Shown one piece after another: positions 1 to 12,700 of a stretch of 64,000 nucleotides of DNA. The DNA is from Daphnia carinata (lineage: Eukaryota > Arthropoda > Branchiopoda > Diplostraca > Daphniidae). The notes below the pieces were generated by a model that searched no databases, was not told the DNA's origin, and saw nothing but the letters and a program-made list of their open reading frames with translations. The stretch is from the NCBI RefSeq assembly GCF_022539665.2, contig NC_081337.1, positions 6,610,679-6,674,678 of the forward strand. The letters are read 5' to 3'. The stretch's first letter is position 1. Each line of letters starts with the position of its first letter. Position numbers and translations under genes: made by a program.

Positions 1-672
1 CAATTAGCAAGTGCAAAAACACAATCAGCGGGGGGTCCAAAACGGTCGACTCGAATGAAAAAGGGCAAGGGCAGGAAACTCATGAGATCCTAATAGTCCA
101 ACAGAATATCAAACTATTAAGAAACATAAGGGGGGAACAAAGAAAAGTGCCACATTGTATACAGCGAACGTGGAATGGGGCAAAGTAGATCTAAAGAAAT
201 GACTGGATGAGTCACAGCCGACAAGAACGGATTGCCATCAGGACTATCTTTCGAAACTTGAAGTGCCACGACGTGTCTACGATAACCTGAAAGAAGTAGG
301 ATGACGGGGAGAAGTCCTGGTTGGCACGGTGTCTTGACAAACACACGACGGCAAGAGATTGGCCGATCGATAAAGCCAGGTGGCTTCATTAAAAACGCAA
401 ACAGAACGATGCAGGAAAGGGGACCTTTTGCAACGCAATTCTCCGACAGAGTCAAACAAAAAAGAATTAAGGCACGAAGGTTTTGGCTAAAAAAATCATC
501 GAAAGCAGAAAGTCTGCCGAACGGAACACCAAAATAATTGAATGGATACAAATTTACGGTGGATGGCGGAAACGTAAGTGGATTACAAATCCAATGAATA
601 AGAAGAAGAATTTGGTGCAAGAAACCTTCGTCCTTATCAAACTGGATTTAACAACAAACGAAATATGCTTAC
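1..672. other. Intron of the Dpr-like gene, no exon seen
   Basis: The downstream part of Ig2 (DSGxYxC and the following linker) was looked for on the minus strand and not found. The long minus-strand frames here have no Ig features. Confidence 0.6.
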
Positions 673-800
673 CTGTCCGTTGTGGTACCAAAAGAAGAAT
701 TCCGGCTGTCCGACGGCTTGCGACACCAAACAGGAGAGGTTGACGGGGCTTCCCTCGTGGACGTGCATGTCCGGTCCGCCAAAGATGGAGGTCGTCGGTT
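673..800 (-). CDS. Dpr-like exon: N-terminal half of Ig2
   Basis: Enters in phase 1, so that G plus AA gives the E of VVE-PTTSIFGG, and leaves in phase 0 at NGQ followed by donor GTAAGC. It encodes GGPDMHVHEGS, the cysteine in VNLSC and the tryptophan in FFFWYH, which is the usual start of Dpr Ig2. The second Ig2 cysteine is not encoded in bases 1-672, so the next exon lies outside the window. Confidence 0.88.
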
Positions 801-3800
801 CTGCGAAATGTACACGATAAAAAATCATTAAACCCACAACCATGAATGTCGAATTCTTTTTTTTTTCTCGTAAGGACACCGTTTCGACAAAACAATTTTC
901 CTTTGGTTAACCACGACATTGCCGAGAGAAATCTAGAATTGCTTAAAAAACAACCGAGTACACGAGAACAACGTCTCGTAGAACTTATTTCGGATTTAAA
1001 TAAGTATCCTAGAGAAATAGGAAGCACAAAATAAAAAGCCGCATGATCGTGTGCTGGACGCAGAAATAAATAATAAAAAAAAAGAACAAATAAACAATGT
1101 AAAAGCCCCACGGATTGAAAAGATGAAGACTTGTACTTCAAGCTTTAATGGAATATATAACTGTAGGAGAAGTTGGACGCAAATTTTGATTCAATATCTG
1201 TAGTACATACACCTTCCGGATGAGGTTCTTCTTGGCAAGTCAATTGCAAACCGTTGCCGGTAATGCAGAAGAGTTATCGTGCGTAGTTGATTTCCACCGA
1301 CCACACACGACCCGGGATTAATAAGATCTGATTTTCATTCGGCCCGAACGCCGCAAAGCTTGGCGGACATTTCTTTATTTTTAATAAGCGAACCACCCCC
1401 ACCCCCCCTCCCCCCGCACGGTCGATTCTCGGACAGCCAGTCGTGAAATATTGATCAATACTTTTCGCCTTGATTTACGTGGCAGCTGGTGAGCGAGACA
1501 ACGAGTTTGGATGACATTTGAAGTAACTACCCTTTCGAACTGCGCGCCAAGAGTTTGCCGTTTGGCTGTCAACGGCAAGTGCATTAGACGCGCCCTGTGC
1601 ATAACTTCATTGAATCAAGACGCGGTTGTTGACAGCAACCCGATAGGTCGAGCTGCTGCTGTCGCCATTCATTCTGTGAAGATGAACGCCGAGCGCTAAT
1701 GTCATCAGCCCTTGTGTCATATACTTTTCAGTTGAAAGCTGCTAACACGAGTGAGCGAGAGAGTGAGAAATAGGAAAAAAAAAATGCTTTCAATTGACGC
1801 ATTCACACTACCGTCGCTGTCGGATGTTCGCCTTCCGTTTTGACGTCGTCATTTTCACCTATAACCCAAACGCATCGCTTGTGAATTTACTTTTCTCCTC
1901 TTCTTTTTTTTTTTTTTATCCTAGTCGTTCAATAAAGGCCCTCATCAAATGCGGGGCGACATCAAACTCGACGGGACTTTTCAATAGGCAACGCAACACG
2001 CGGCTGGAAATAAGAGAAGGAACACTCCATTCGCACACTAAAGAAGAAAATCTATTTTTTTTAAGACTTTTCTTTATTTATTTTTCAATCAGCAAAATGA
2101 GTTTTCTTTAACATAAAAAAAAACCAGAAGGGAGAAAGAGTTTTTCTTGACATGTTTGGTGCAACGGTTGGCCACACGGGGGAATGAAAGTATTACAACA
2201 CGATCTTCATCAAGTTTGGCCGTGCATAAAGAGGCCTGTAATTTTCGCCCATTTTCCTAGGGGAAAAAAATGGCGGTTTGATCTTTGCGAATGGTGGCCT
2301 CAAACTCGGGCTCCTTTTGCTTCTTCCTTTACGAAGAATGAAAACGCAAACAGACAGACACACGCAACAAAAAATGGCTCATAGGCAATGGATCAGACGG
2401 GGCGTGTAAAAAGTAACTCGAGAAAGTTGTGGAAATTGAAGCGAAACAGAAAATGTTTTACACCTGGCAATGGCGATCAATATCGAACTAGCACAGATTG
2501 ATTACGAAATCTTAAAGATTGCCTCCTCGGCTATCAAATTAGAAAAAACTGCTTTACGCCAATTCTGTAGGGAAACGGACGTTTCTGCACATCAAATTTA
2601 TTTTGTTTTTTTATTCACAAATTGTTAAAACCTTCTCCCGCTCACTACCATTTCCCAAAACGTTTTCTCGTATAAACTACGGCACGTCCCACGAACTCGA
2701 GTAGCCGAAGGAAAATCAGATCGCATTCCTCGGTGTAGAGAAACGATCCAACCCGATCGCGTTATCCATTTATTTTCTTTTTGAGATATTTATGTCTTCT
2801 AGAAAAATCTCGATTTGATTGTCTTTTTATTCGTTGGCTCTTGTTACTCGAACACCCTGGCGGACGCGCAATAGTCAAACGACGACTGAAGTCGATCGCC
2901 TTCAGAGAAAACGCTTGTCAAGCGGACATCAGTTCAAAAGCCGACGGGTGGAACTCCCTCGTCCGGAATCGGGTTAACCAAGTGGTTTCCTAACTCCAAA
3001 GGATTATACTGCCCTGCGTCCGCAATTCGATTTTTCTTTTTTCTTCAGCACGTGCAGAGCCTTTTCAAGTTGTTGAACTCACTCGCTCCACCCTTCGCTA
3101 CTAAAAAGCTAGAAGCTATTCGACATTCCTCTTTCTTTCCTTTTTTTCAAGAGAATAAACAATTTGCATAGCGACTCGCACTCACGGCTAAATTATTCAT
3201 GCGAAAGCAGTTACAGAAACTTCGGTGTTGAACATTCTGCAACTAGCGAGAAATAAGAGTCGCTCATTACTTTAACAAAACGTAAGGTTAGAAACACTTG
3301 CTTTTAAGGCTTCGCATAATGAATTGGTATACGTACATGTTTCTTTTAAATTCACTCAATATTCATAATTGGCAAGCAGCTAGAATGCACGATATACGAT
3401 AACGGGGAAGAATAAGAAGCGTGGGAAGGGCATCCGTTTCGCCGGGGTTGGCAATATCACTGACCACCCCTCATATGCATGATGAACGATCATCGAAATT
3501 GACACCGACTGGACGAGATAATTGAATTTTCTCTGCTTTCCCTTTTCTTTTTTCTTCCTTTCGCCAACGCCGTTCCTTTTCGTCAGCGTTGCAGCTTAAA
3601 GGATAGTAATGAATTCAGATGGGATTATTCCACACGATTACTTCCTTTCTGCCTTGCGCGTTCGTTCCCTTGCAAATCCAGGATTTTGCAAACGGACTAT
3701 GCTAAATTTCGTTGTGTCACGAACAGGCCAGTTGGAATGAATAGCAGTTCGCTTTGCTAGTTTCTTTTACGTCACTGCGTTACAGAAAGAAAAGAGACGG

Positions 3801-6713
3801 GGAAGTGCCGAAGTAAGTGTCAAGCCGGATGGATTCATCTACTTATAAATGTGCCGAATGTGACAGCCATGTCACCGATAACTGCGCGACAATGCGGCAC
3901 CCATGCGACCACTAGTCGCCTGGGAAACAGCACAAAAGGGGCTTGCTAACACACGCGGCGTGTGTGTAAAAAAAAAAAAAGGAAAGGGAGAAAAGATTGG
4001 AAATAAAAGCATTTTTTTTTTAGACGAGAGGAGATGCTGGATTGGAACGGAAGCATCACCAACAGAAGTGTATAGACGTATTGTATAGAGTGACGATGCC
4101 GATCTAAATCGATACGGAAATGTAGAAAGAAAAAGAAAAAGTCCCAGCATCAGGGAAACCTAGACCTACTTAGTATTCGACAGAGATCCATTTTCTTTTG
4201 CGCAAATGTAAAAGGAGCATCATAGAGGGCGAATGTCAAGAAATAGGTATATAGGAAATTCTCCTTCTTTTTTTTTTTTTTCTTTTTGGCATATTTTTTC
4301 TTGCTCTCTTTTCCAACTACTAGGAACGTGTTCCAGATGCGAGCTTGCCGGCTCTTCGAAACCACTACAGTTTCTTGCACACAAGTGATGTGTGTGCCTA
4401 CTACACGGTAGAATTTACACGTATGTGCCTTCATCGCGTGCTTGGAAAATGGAATCCAAAGAAGTGAACATCTGCCCCGTTCCTACTCCGTTTCGCCCTA
4501 CCACTGCCGCCCAATTACCCCATCCCACGAAATGAAAAATAAAAAAATAAAATAAAACACAAAGAATAAAATATCTGGAATGGAACACAAAGAAAAGTTC
4601 TTGATCACGTTTCTCGATTCTTCCGGCTGTCGGCCAGTCAGACGTGATTCGTTTCCGTGAGTCCCGTACGAGTCCAGTAGACAGCGGGTGGTTTGATGAA
4701 AGAAAGGGAAGAAAAAAAAAATGCTGGAACCTCGTCACAAAAGTAAAGAAAGAAATAATCGAGAAAAAAGGGGGAAGAGTGGGAACGAAATAGGAAAAAA
4801 AAAAAAAAAGGAAAGAAAAACGAACGGAATCGAAAAGCGGATAGGGGGACTAGACACGCAAAAGACGAACGGATCTAGTCCAAGCCCCAAAACTAAGGCT
4901 TCCATGTGTCTGTGCAACGCATTCAGAATATAGATTTCCTGGGAAAAATAGGAAGAGGCAGCACAGACAGAGAGAGAGAAAAAGAAAAGACCATTCATCT
5001 CGTTGATGAATCCCAGAACAGACTCGCAGTCTTTTCTTGTACAGATAAATCTGCAATCGTTCAACGTCCATGGGTGCAGGAGACAAAGCGGACCGAGACC
5101 CAAATAGAAGTACACGATTGTACGATTCGTTCTGAGGAATAGGGCAATAACACCGCGGAGGAAAACTTGTCCCGGAACAACGCCGTAAGGCATCCACGTC
5201 GGCTGAATAAATGTTTTCCTCCTATTTGCCTGTTAAACGTCTTCCGGCTTCCCGTTCTTCAATTGTGTTCATACGAAAAATCACGGGAACGAAATGTACG
5301 CGACAAAAACGTCGATAAAACGTTTGACAACAGTTGATCCAAATCGAATTCGATCAATTAGAACTTACCGACAACTTGCAGGTGGACGAAGTAGCTTCTA
5401 GTCGGTTGAGTTCCGATCTGACACTCGTAAAGTCCCGAGTCTTTGAGTTGGACAGATCGCAGTTGGAGCGTCCATTCTCCCGTGTGACGTTGATGATAAA
5501 CGGAGAAGCGCCCGTCTTTCGTGTAGACGGACCTGCCGACGCTGAGGATGTGCAGGTCCCGATGGCGCACCCACGACACCTGCACAGACCACTGGAGTGA
5601 TGGTGTTCAAATGGCATGTTGATGGGGTTTCAAAAATAATTATTAACTACCAATTTTCTAAGCTAACAATAGGACCTAAGAATGGTTTCACCGATAACGA
5701 TCTTTTGATCTGATTTACAATCGTCGGTGGCGGCTGCGAGTTCGGAAGGGGAGGAAAGAACGACATTGTCGCAGCGGATCAGACAACGCCCAGGCGGAAG
5801 TAATAGGTTATTGGTACTATATCTATACCCTGCATTTAGTCTGTGCTTCCTTCGCGCGTTTCCTTCCCCCTTTTCTTCGCTACAATCAACAATCTTGGAA
5901 GAAATTGCACATCCATAGAGGATGAAGCAAAAAAAGAAAAAAAAAGCTAACGTTCATTAGATGCAATCGATGGCTGAAATGTCAATGTACAGACGTCAGC
6001 AGACCTAGATACGCGAGTCGAATGTCTTTTTTTTTTCCGGATGTGAACCATCGTTCTATAGTTCCTGCCATATCGTCCTATATGCGTTTTCATCTTTCCC
6101 TTTTTTTTTTTATCCTATTCTTGTATTCGACTGGGAAACCTTCTACTCCCCGTTTGTTCCTTTTTTTTTTTTTATTTCTTTTATATTAAACGATAGATAT
6201 GATGAATATACCCCGCCCCAATGGAGAAAGAAAGCAGCGAATCTTATGAACAATGAGCTACAAGAAAGAAAAGGGAGGAAGGACTAGCTGGTTGTAGACA
6301 CGGCGATGTAGTAGGTTGTCTCATCATTTTCCGTTCAATCTTCATTCTTGTCACGTCCCATATTTTAGCGTGCGTTTTCGTACACAAGCCAAAAAAAAAC
6401 AAAATACACACCCATCGAAGGCAGTCATAGACACAATGTAAACTAAAAATGGATCCTATCGAGTCCATTGACCCGAATTCGGCCGGTGTTCGTAATAGTG
6501 CAGTACATCAAAACACAATTACCGTTTTATTCCGTAAGCTGCGCGGCCGACAGCTGAGATAGGCCGTGGTGCCGGCCGCCACACGAACTTCCGTCGGCAT
6601 CACGTCGAAATCGGCGTCGGCCACGTACGTTGTTGCTGAGCTAGAGGAACTCGATTCGGCGACAGCCCATTCGGAAGGAGCAGACCCAACTTGGCTCACC
6701 TCGTTGCACCGAC
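673..6713 (-). CDS. dpr-like: Dpr-type neuronal Ig cell-surface protein, partial (three exons)
   Basis: This minus-strand gene encodes a cell-surface protein of the Dpr (defective proboscis extension response) family. In insects these proteins bind DIP partners through their first Ig domain and help define synaptic pairing. The exons in transcription order are 6713-6523, 5579-5369 and 800-673, joined by GT/AG introns whose phases fit (0, then 1). Together they give about 176 codons: a Ser-rich linker, Ig1 (Cys in YLSC, VSW, Cys in YEC) and the first half of Ig2 (NLSC, FFWY). The Dpr signature HRDLHIL follows the Ig1 tryptophan, and GGPDMHVHEGS opens Ig2. The rest of Ig2 and the C-terminus lie beyond base 1. 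The signal-peptide exon upstream of 6713 was not identified. A DIP is less likely because of the HRDLH motif and the spacing between the two Ig domains. Which Dpr paralogue it is cannot be told. Confidence 0.88.
801..5368. other. Long Dpr-like intron (4.6 kb), AT-rich with homopolymers
   Basis: This intron splits Ig1 from Ig2. It holds many A/T runs, for example around 1907-1918, 3968-3980 and 4797-4809. No further exon is needed, because the flanking phases join correctly. Several long open frames here are low-complexity Phe/Lys-rich translations of poly-T and poly-A tracts. Confidence 0.7.
5369..5579 (-). CDS. Dpr-like exon: C-terminal half of Ig1
   Basis: Starts VSWVRHRDLHIL directly after acceptor TGTGCAG and ends in VHLQVV plus one base before donor GTAAGT. 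It contains the Dpr HRDLH motif, the WTLQ strand and the F-strand DSGLYECQ with the second Ig1 cysteine. This face carries the partner-binding surface in the known Dpr-DIP complexes. It is 211 nt long and enters in phase 0. Confidence 0.9.
5580..6522. other. Dpr-like intron within Ig1 (0.94 kb)
   Basis: Phase-0 intron between NKT and VSWVRH. It is rich in T runs and contains no other coding signal that I can see. Confidence 0.75.
6523..6713 (-). CDS. Dpr-like exon: Ser-rich linker and N-terminal half of Ig1
   Basis: The first exon of this gene that I can place. It starts after a pyrimidine tract and a CAG acceptor (6716-6714) and ends at ACG followed by the donor GTAATT. It encodes a Ser-rich stretch (residues SSSSSS), then ADFDV, the start of Ig1, with the B-strand cysteine in AYLSC. 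An N-glycosylation sequon (NKT) sits right at the exon end. The two leading bases imply that the missing upstream exon ends in phase 1. The acceptor is an inference, because the frame is also open a little further upstream. Confidence 0.82.
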
Positions 6714-9700
6714 CTGCGTCATCCCCACGGCGGTAGGATAAGCCCCCCCCCCGAAAGGAAAGAGAAATAAAAACAAAGACAAACGAAAAGAAACTCTTGA
6801 GTGGTGATGAAATGGTTTAGAGACAAGCGGCTCATGGCGTGTATTCACGGCCGCTTGCGCTTTTGTGTTCGAGTCTACAGGAAAAGCGACAGCCGTACTA
6901 GCGTATATGTATATATTATACTGTATGTGTAAACAAGTGAGTAACCTATAAATATAGACACAGCATTGCTTATGTCAGACTAGAGTAAAAAAAAAAAAAA
7001 AAAAAACGACAGTTTTTGAAAAAGAAAAACGACTAACAGAGGAGCTGAAGTGAAATCATGTCGGTGGAATGGACGATCTAAACCGATTTTCAAATCGGAT
7101 TGAGTTTTTATCTAAGCCAGTGACTACTGTGTTGCTCTTCAAAGATTTCCTTTGTCCAATTATTTAGAAAGAAAACTGGTGGAGAAGAAAAAGAAATAAA
7201 TAAAAAAGAAAACGAATAGGTAAAGTTGTGTCGTAAGCGCATTAAAGGGAACACGTATACATGGTCGTGTAATTTTTACTAGTCGCGAGACTGGCATTCG
7301 TGTTGACCTTTGCATTGACAATATCCGGGAAAAATTTAGCCGAGGCAATTCTCAGAAATGGGAAAGAAAAAAAAAAAGAAAACGGAATAAGCCCAAAGTT
7401 TTCAAACAAAAAAATTGTGAAAGATCTAACGAATTCTGACTTCCCACTGATTCTCACGGTTGCTGTTAGCTTCAAAATTGGCAGCATTTCTCTGTTAATT
7501 GGTCGTCCTTTCCGGGGTCGTTACAGGAGAACGTCCGCAGGTCCTTTAACGCCATCGAATAGAGGGAGACAAAACAATCTCATCAAGTCTGTGCAAATCC
7601 TTTTATCATGTCTTTCACTTTTTTACGTTTTCGGACGTCAAGTTTCATCTCTCTTTGATTCGATCCAAAAAAAACCTAAAGTTCTCTTTCATTTGATTTT
7701 CTTTTTCAGACATACAAAAAAATGTGGACGTCATTTTCCTCTCGCTCTGTCGTCCTTTTTTGCCACTCTTGTGGGACTATACCCAGAAGATAATATTGTT
7801 CGTCGTCCGTCACGGCCGGCTGATTAAGGCAAAGCCCCACACCTCTCAAAAGCCTCTGAACGCCGTGTGCGTGTACACGGTGGACGGCGGGTAACGATGC
7901 CACTGTATTGATCCGCCGTGTCTTATAAACAGTCACTTTCATCGACCCCAAGAGGTCCATCCTACTGGTGTGAAAAGATAGACAAATAAAAGGCACAAAG
8001 ACGTCCAAACCGCGCCACATATATAAAATGCGGCGCAAAGACGCCAGTCGGCTTTTCTTTCGAGACTAGGATTTTTGTGTTGTTGTTGATGTTGAAGAAT
8101 TCAATGGATGGCAACGCCTCAATTCACGATTACTAACCCGAGACAGCCGCGTTTCGCTTCGTTTTTCTTGGTATATATATATTTTTTTTTCGAAGACATA
8201 AAAAATAAATAAATACGAGAAATCCATAGCTTATGTGTTTGTGTTGAATTATAGGTCGTAATCATCGAACTTCCAGCATTTTCTACTCTCCCCATCCACT
8301 CGCTTCCCGTCGTCGTCTTTTGAAACGGAGTCGATCAACAAGAGGACGAGCTTCCCAAAGTTCATCTCGGTCCGCCGCCAAAGCCACGACCATTGGCCTG
8401 CGTGCGGAAACACTAAGCACTTTGCCGCAGATCGATAAGCAACGGGAGCAAAGAGTTTAAAAAAAAAAAAAAAAAAGATCTTTATGTGCTATATACCTTT
8501 TTTTATTTTTTTATTTTGTTTTGTTTTACTTTCGGCCGTCTTTAACTGCATGGCTATTGCTTCGACCACTATACTTGATTAAATGAATTAAACCGCAAAC
8601 GTTCGCGTTTGTTTCTTATTTGGTCGAAGGCGAACCAATCAATTGCGTTAGCTCTGTTTGTTTTTTGTTCCCTTTCTTTAGGATACCCACAATTTTAATC
8701 TTTAGCTCCTCCTCTGGGATGTCTGAGACAAAGGTGCAGTCATATTTTTTTTTTTTTTTTTTTTACCTTCTTGCCTCTTTTTTTCATCCACGTGTACGGC
8801 GAAAATTCGAAACTTTCGGAGGAGGTGTTCTACATATTTGCCTCGAAGCGCATTTGCCGAAGTATGCATTACTTACAGGAAAAGGAGTCACCAGCTACTG
8901 TGTGACTTGAGTTTGTTCGATACAGCAATGCAAGTTTTGAAAGTGGCCGGCAAAACTGTGAGCCAAAATGTTTTTTTTTCATTTTTACACATTCAGCCTA
9001 CGTCGGTGTGATTACTACTAGAACGGCTGCAAGCCTAACTGGCACTGCGAGATGTGCCAGTATATACTTTTTTGTTTTTTTTTCACAGTGTTCTTCTTCT
9101 TTTACCCTTCCTTTTGCGCGCAAATGGGCAAGTTGCGAGCACTGGAAAGTTTCCGCATAATAATGGCATCAAAAAAAAAAAGAATATTACGCTTGTATAT
9201 ATATATAGTATCCGACGGAACAGTTCAGTGCTCCGCCCTCCCCTCGGCAGCAAAACGAACAGGCGGTCCGTTACTTATCAAGTTATGGCGAACTGCTGCG
9301 TAACGCCCCAACACTGAACTATTAACGCCAAAAAATAGAAATAGAACCTTTTTTTTTTTTTTTTGTTCCACGTCACATTTCCCTTCTGTACGGGCACCCT
9401 TTCCTGAAGATACGATTGCATTCGAGAGAAAAGACATTTCTTAAAATCGTAAAGTGACACTCATCCGCATTGTGCCCATTTAGGGTATTTTTAGTTTGAC
9501 TATCAGATAAAAAAAAAAATGCGAATGGGAAAAGAAATACAATTTTGGACTAAGAAGACATTTAGAATGTTTTACGTGTCAGCCGCAGGTGACTCGGGAG
9601 TTATTTGAGCTTGTCTTTTCACTCCCCATGGGTCTTCACCCGCTACGTTTTGGGACCGACAAACGGAAACTTGGCCTAACACGAACGTGTTACGCACAGG

Positions 9701-12700
9701 CTTCGGTAAACATGTTGGTTGTTCTATGTTTCTGCCTCTTGTGTTTTGCGTAGAATCTCAAGAATCGAGGCTACCTGACAATGACAGCGAATATATTTTT
9801 ATTTTTTATTTCGTATGTCATCATCGCTATTACGAAAGGTTCCATCTCGCTAATGTGTTTTTGTCAGGCGGATGCGCTCGTGAATACGAACAACAAAAAC
9901 TTTTTTCCCCCACTGAAAAGAAAATGCGTGACTTTGTCGAACGTGACACAATGTTGGAACGCATTCTTTTGTGTTGATTATTTGTCAAGCAAAAATGGGA
10001 TGTTTATATTTAGGTTCTCTGTAGTGAAAAGCGGCATGAAGGCAAAAGCTCTCAGCGTTAGCTATACAGCGCGTCACAAACAAGAGCTTTATCATCATCC
10101 TCATCTTTTGCATGTTGTCAAAGTAAAGATGAAGCCTTAAAAGTGTTTGTCGGGAGGCACTGCCACGCTCCACCACTTGCTCTGCCTGCCGCCGTTTTCC
10201 CAGTGGAACTTCATTATGTAGATGCGACTTATGCCGACATCATCCTGAGCAGTTTTCTCAAAGAGTGTTGGCATACACGATAAGCTGATTATTTGTCGAC
10301 GGTGTTTCCTCTATGATGCTCAAACCGTCCGTAATCCGAACCTCCTTTCTTTTTTTTCTCTTACGTAAAGATGGGACATTTTTTTTTTTATATCTGAAAA
10401 AAAACAAAAAACAAAGGAGAATTTCCAAAAAGCTACACGGCAAAACTTTTCCTATCAAAGTCTTCCTAGCTCACGCGCATGTTTCTTGGAGTTTGGTTAC
10501 ATTTACAGTATATTAACAGGTACATATAATCGAACTGGATCGTGTAGGCAATGATTCCAGCAGTAGTTTGCCGAAAATTCGTCTAAATTCGACGAACATG
10601 TCACAAAATTCGACGGCAACAACTGTAGGCAACGACACAGCTTGAAACTTTCATTAACTTCACTTTCGATCCTATTCCTGTGAAAATCCTCATTTTGAAA
10701 AAAAAAAACTATCTAACCTAATGTTTTTTGTACAAGAAAACTTTTATGCTTGTGCTTTCTATTATTTTCGACAATATGCATATTGAATCTCGAGGAATTC
10801 CTTGTTACCGGCAGCCATAAATAGAAAATCTCAAAGTTTGGGTGGCTATATAGACAATACCGGTCATGGCAGCAAATCCACGCCCCAACTTTGTCCCTGT
10901 TGTATTCGCTTTTTACTTGTATACGTGTGCGCACAACTGGATGAAATCCTCCGTCTGTGTGCTGGTCGCAAACTTTCACGCAGGAAAAAAAATCCAAACC
11001 AAAACAATATCCCCAACTTGTATGTATAGGTGTGTGCCAGAGTGTGCATGAACATGTGTGAGGGTATTTGAAATGCTATACGTATGTATCCATTCGTTAC
11101 AGCCCGTGCAAACCACAGCGGGTTGCAAGAACAGCACGCCATTGGCATTGGACCTTCGTGAAGCTTCTATTTGGCTATCATTATGACAGGCCATCCTATG
11201 GCATTCAATCGTGAACGTACACGTCCTCGGACATTGAGTAAAAAAAATATTCCAGGGCTTACACATCGTGAGTAACACACCAGCTGTTGGAAAGGACTTT
11301 ATTTTGTCAACCTTTTTCTTTTTTGTTTTGTTCCGGAAAGGGGAAAGAAAAAGTTGACACCCGCTGAGAGAGAGAAAACATCCCTTTCTAACTTTATTTG
11401 GGGCTGCAGTGAATTAGCGATTGCTGAGTATGCATCGTAAACAGCATAGAATTCTTATATCCATATGTAAAAACAGGGGAGAAAGAAAGATCGTGTTTTT
11501 TTCCCCCTCCATGTTTTTCGTGAGAGAGGTTTTTTTCAGGAAGAGGACACGACAGGAATAGCGTTGGGAAGGAATAAAAAGGAGATATTGAAATTTACAT
11601 AGTCGCTAGATTTCCGTTAAGTCCGTAACCCTTGCACTTCAGTTTCTTTATACTTGTCGGGATATGCGAAGGAGGAGATATGCCGTCAAATGCATGGAGC
11701 GTGACTCGCGTGACACGACCTCCGCTCCAGAATAGAAAGACCTCCCACTTCATCCGACTTAACAAAATGTTGAAGATAAGAATACGGGAAAAGCCACAGT
11801 GGAAAAAAAAGGTAAAGAACAGGATGAATGGCTTCAGCCAGGAGGTAAATAGGTAGCTAAATCAATCTCTCCAAAACTGGTCAGTTATCAATTAAACCAA
11901 ATGAATTATTTGATAACTGCTAAATTTCATTGAAATTCAAAGCTGCACAGCATCCCGTCATTACGAACAAACATTTCCAAGCTGATTTGACGAGCGTACC
12001 GTCCTCTGCCTAAAGATCCTAGGCCGAAAACAAACAGATAAAAGAGGTCGTCATGCAATCATTTCTCTTCATCCTACCAGTTAAGACGGCCTATGTTCAA
12101 AAAGGGACTCGTTGTCTTGAAGTTGGATGGTCGTATGTTTGTTCACTCAAGTTAAGACGAACGGGTATAGCGTACGAGACCCAATTGACAACGGTTTTGG
12201 CTTTGATCTGGTGGTCAAACAAATGAAGAATTTCAATATAGGCCAATTTTACAAAAAAAAAAAGCGGGTGCCTAAAAGGACCAACCTGTTGATGTCCAAT
12301 AGAACAACACTTGTCTTATCCATTTGGAAATAGGAGGGAACGGACGCGTACTGTACATTTAATGGCTAGAGGATAAAGTACAAGGACTGGCCTATAACGC
12401 GTTTTCTAACTGGGCACTTGGCAAAGTAGGGAGGCATCCAAAACGCAAAAGCAATCGATCGATTTCTTTCGTTGGATATGTGCAGAGAAGATGGATGGCG
12501 TCGAGATTGGGCTGACGTGACGGCGTTGACGGCGTCGTAGTGCCGCGTAGATTTATTTTGCCGCAGCGAGCCGAGCCAAGGCAATCCATCCATCGTTGTG
12601 ACAGCAAATTGACTTGGATTCGCATTACGAAGTAAATTGTAATTAGCAAGAATCTCTAGGCGTGCCTCGTCTGATATTTCAAAATAAACAAAATCAGCCA

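Noticed and set aside
554-1141. 195-codon minus-strand open frame
   Set aside because: It overlaps the Dpr Ig2 exon in another frame, and the translation is Phe/Leu/Arg-rich with no domain. The Ig reading with matching splice phases is far better supported.
1207-1322. Plus-strand short frame resembling an Ig B-strand (VAGNAEELSCVV)
   Set aside because: Only about 39 codons between stops, with no convincing donor and no partner exon on that strand. It is probably chance.
1511-1699. 62-codon plus-strand frame with higher GC
   Set aside because: No recognisable family, splice support or neighbouring exons, and it lies inside the Dpr-like intron.
4735-5193. 152-codon minus-strand frame ending in a hydrophobic tail
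   Set aside because: The tail is the translation of poly-A and poly-T tracts and no domain is present.
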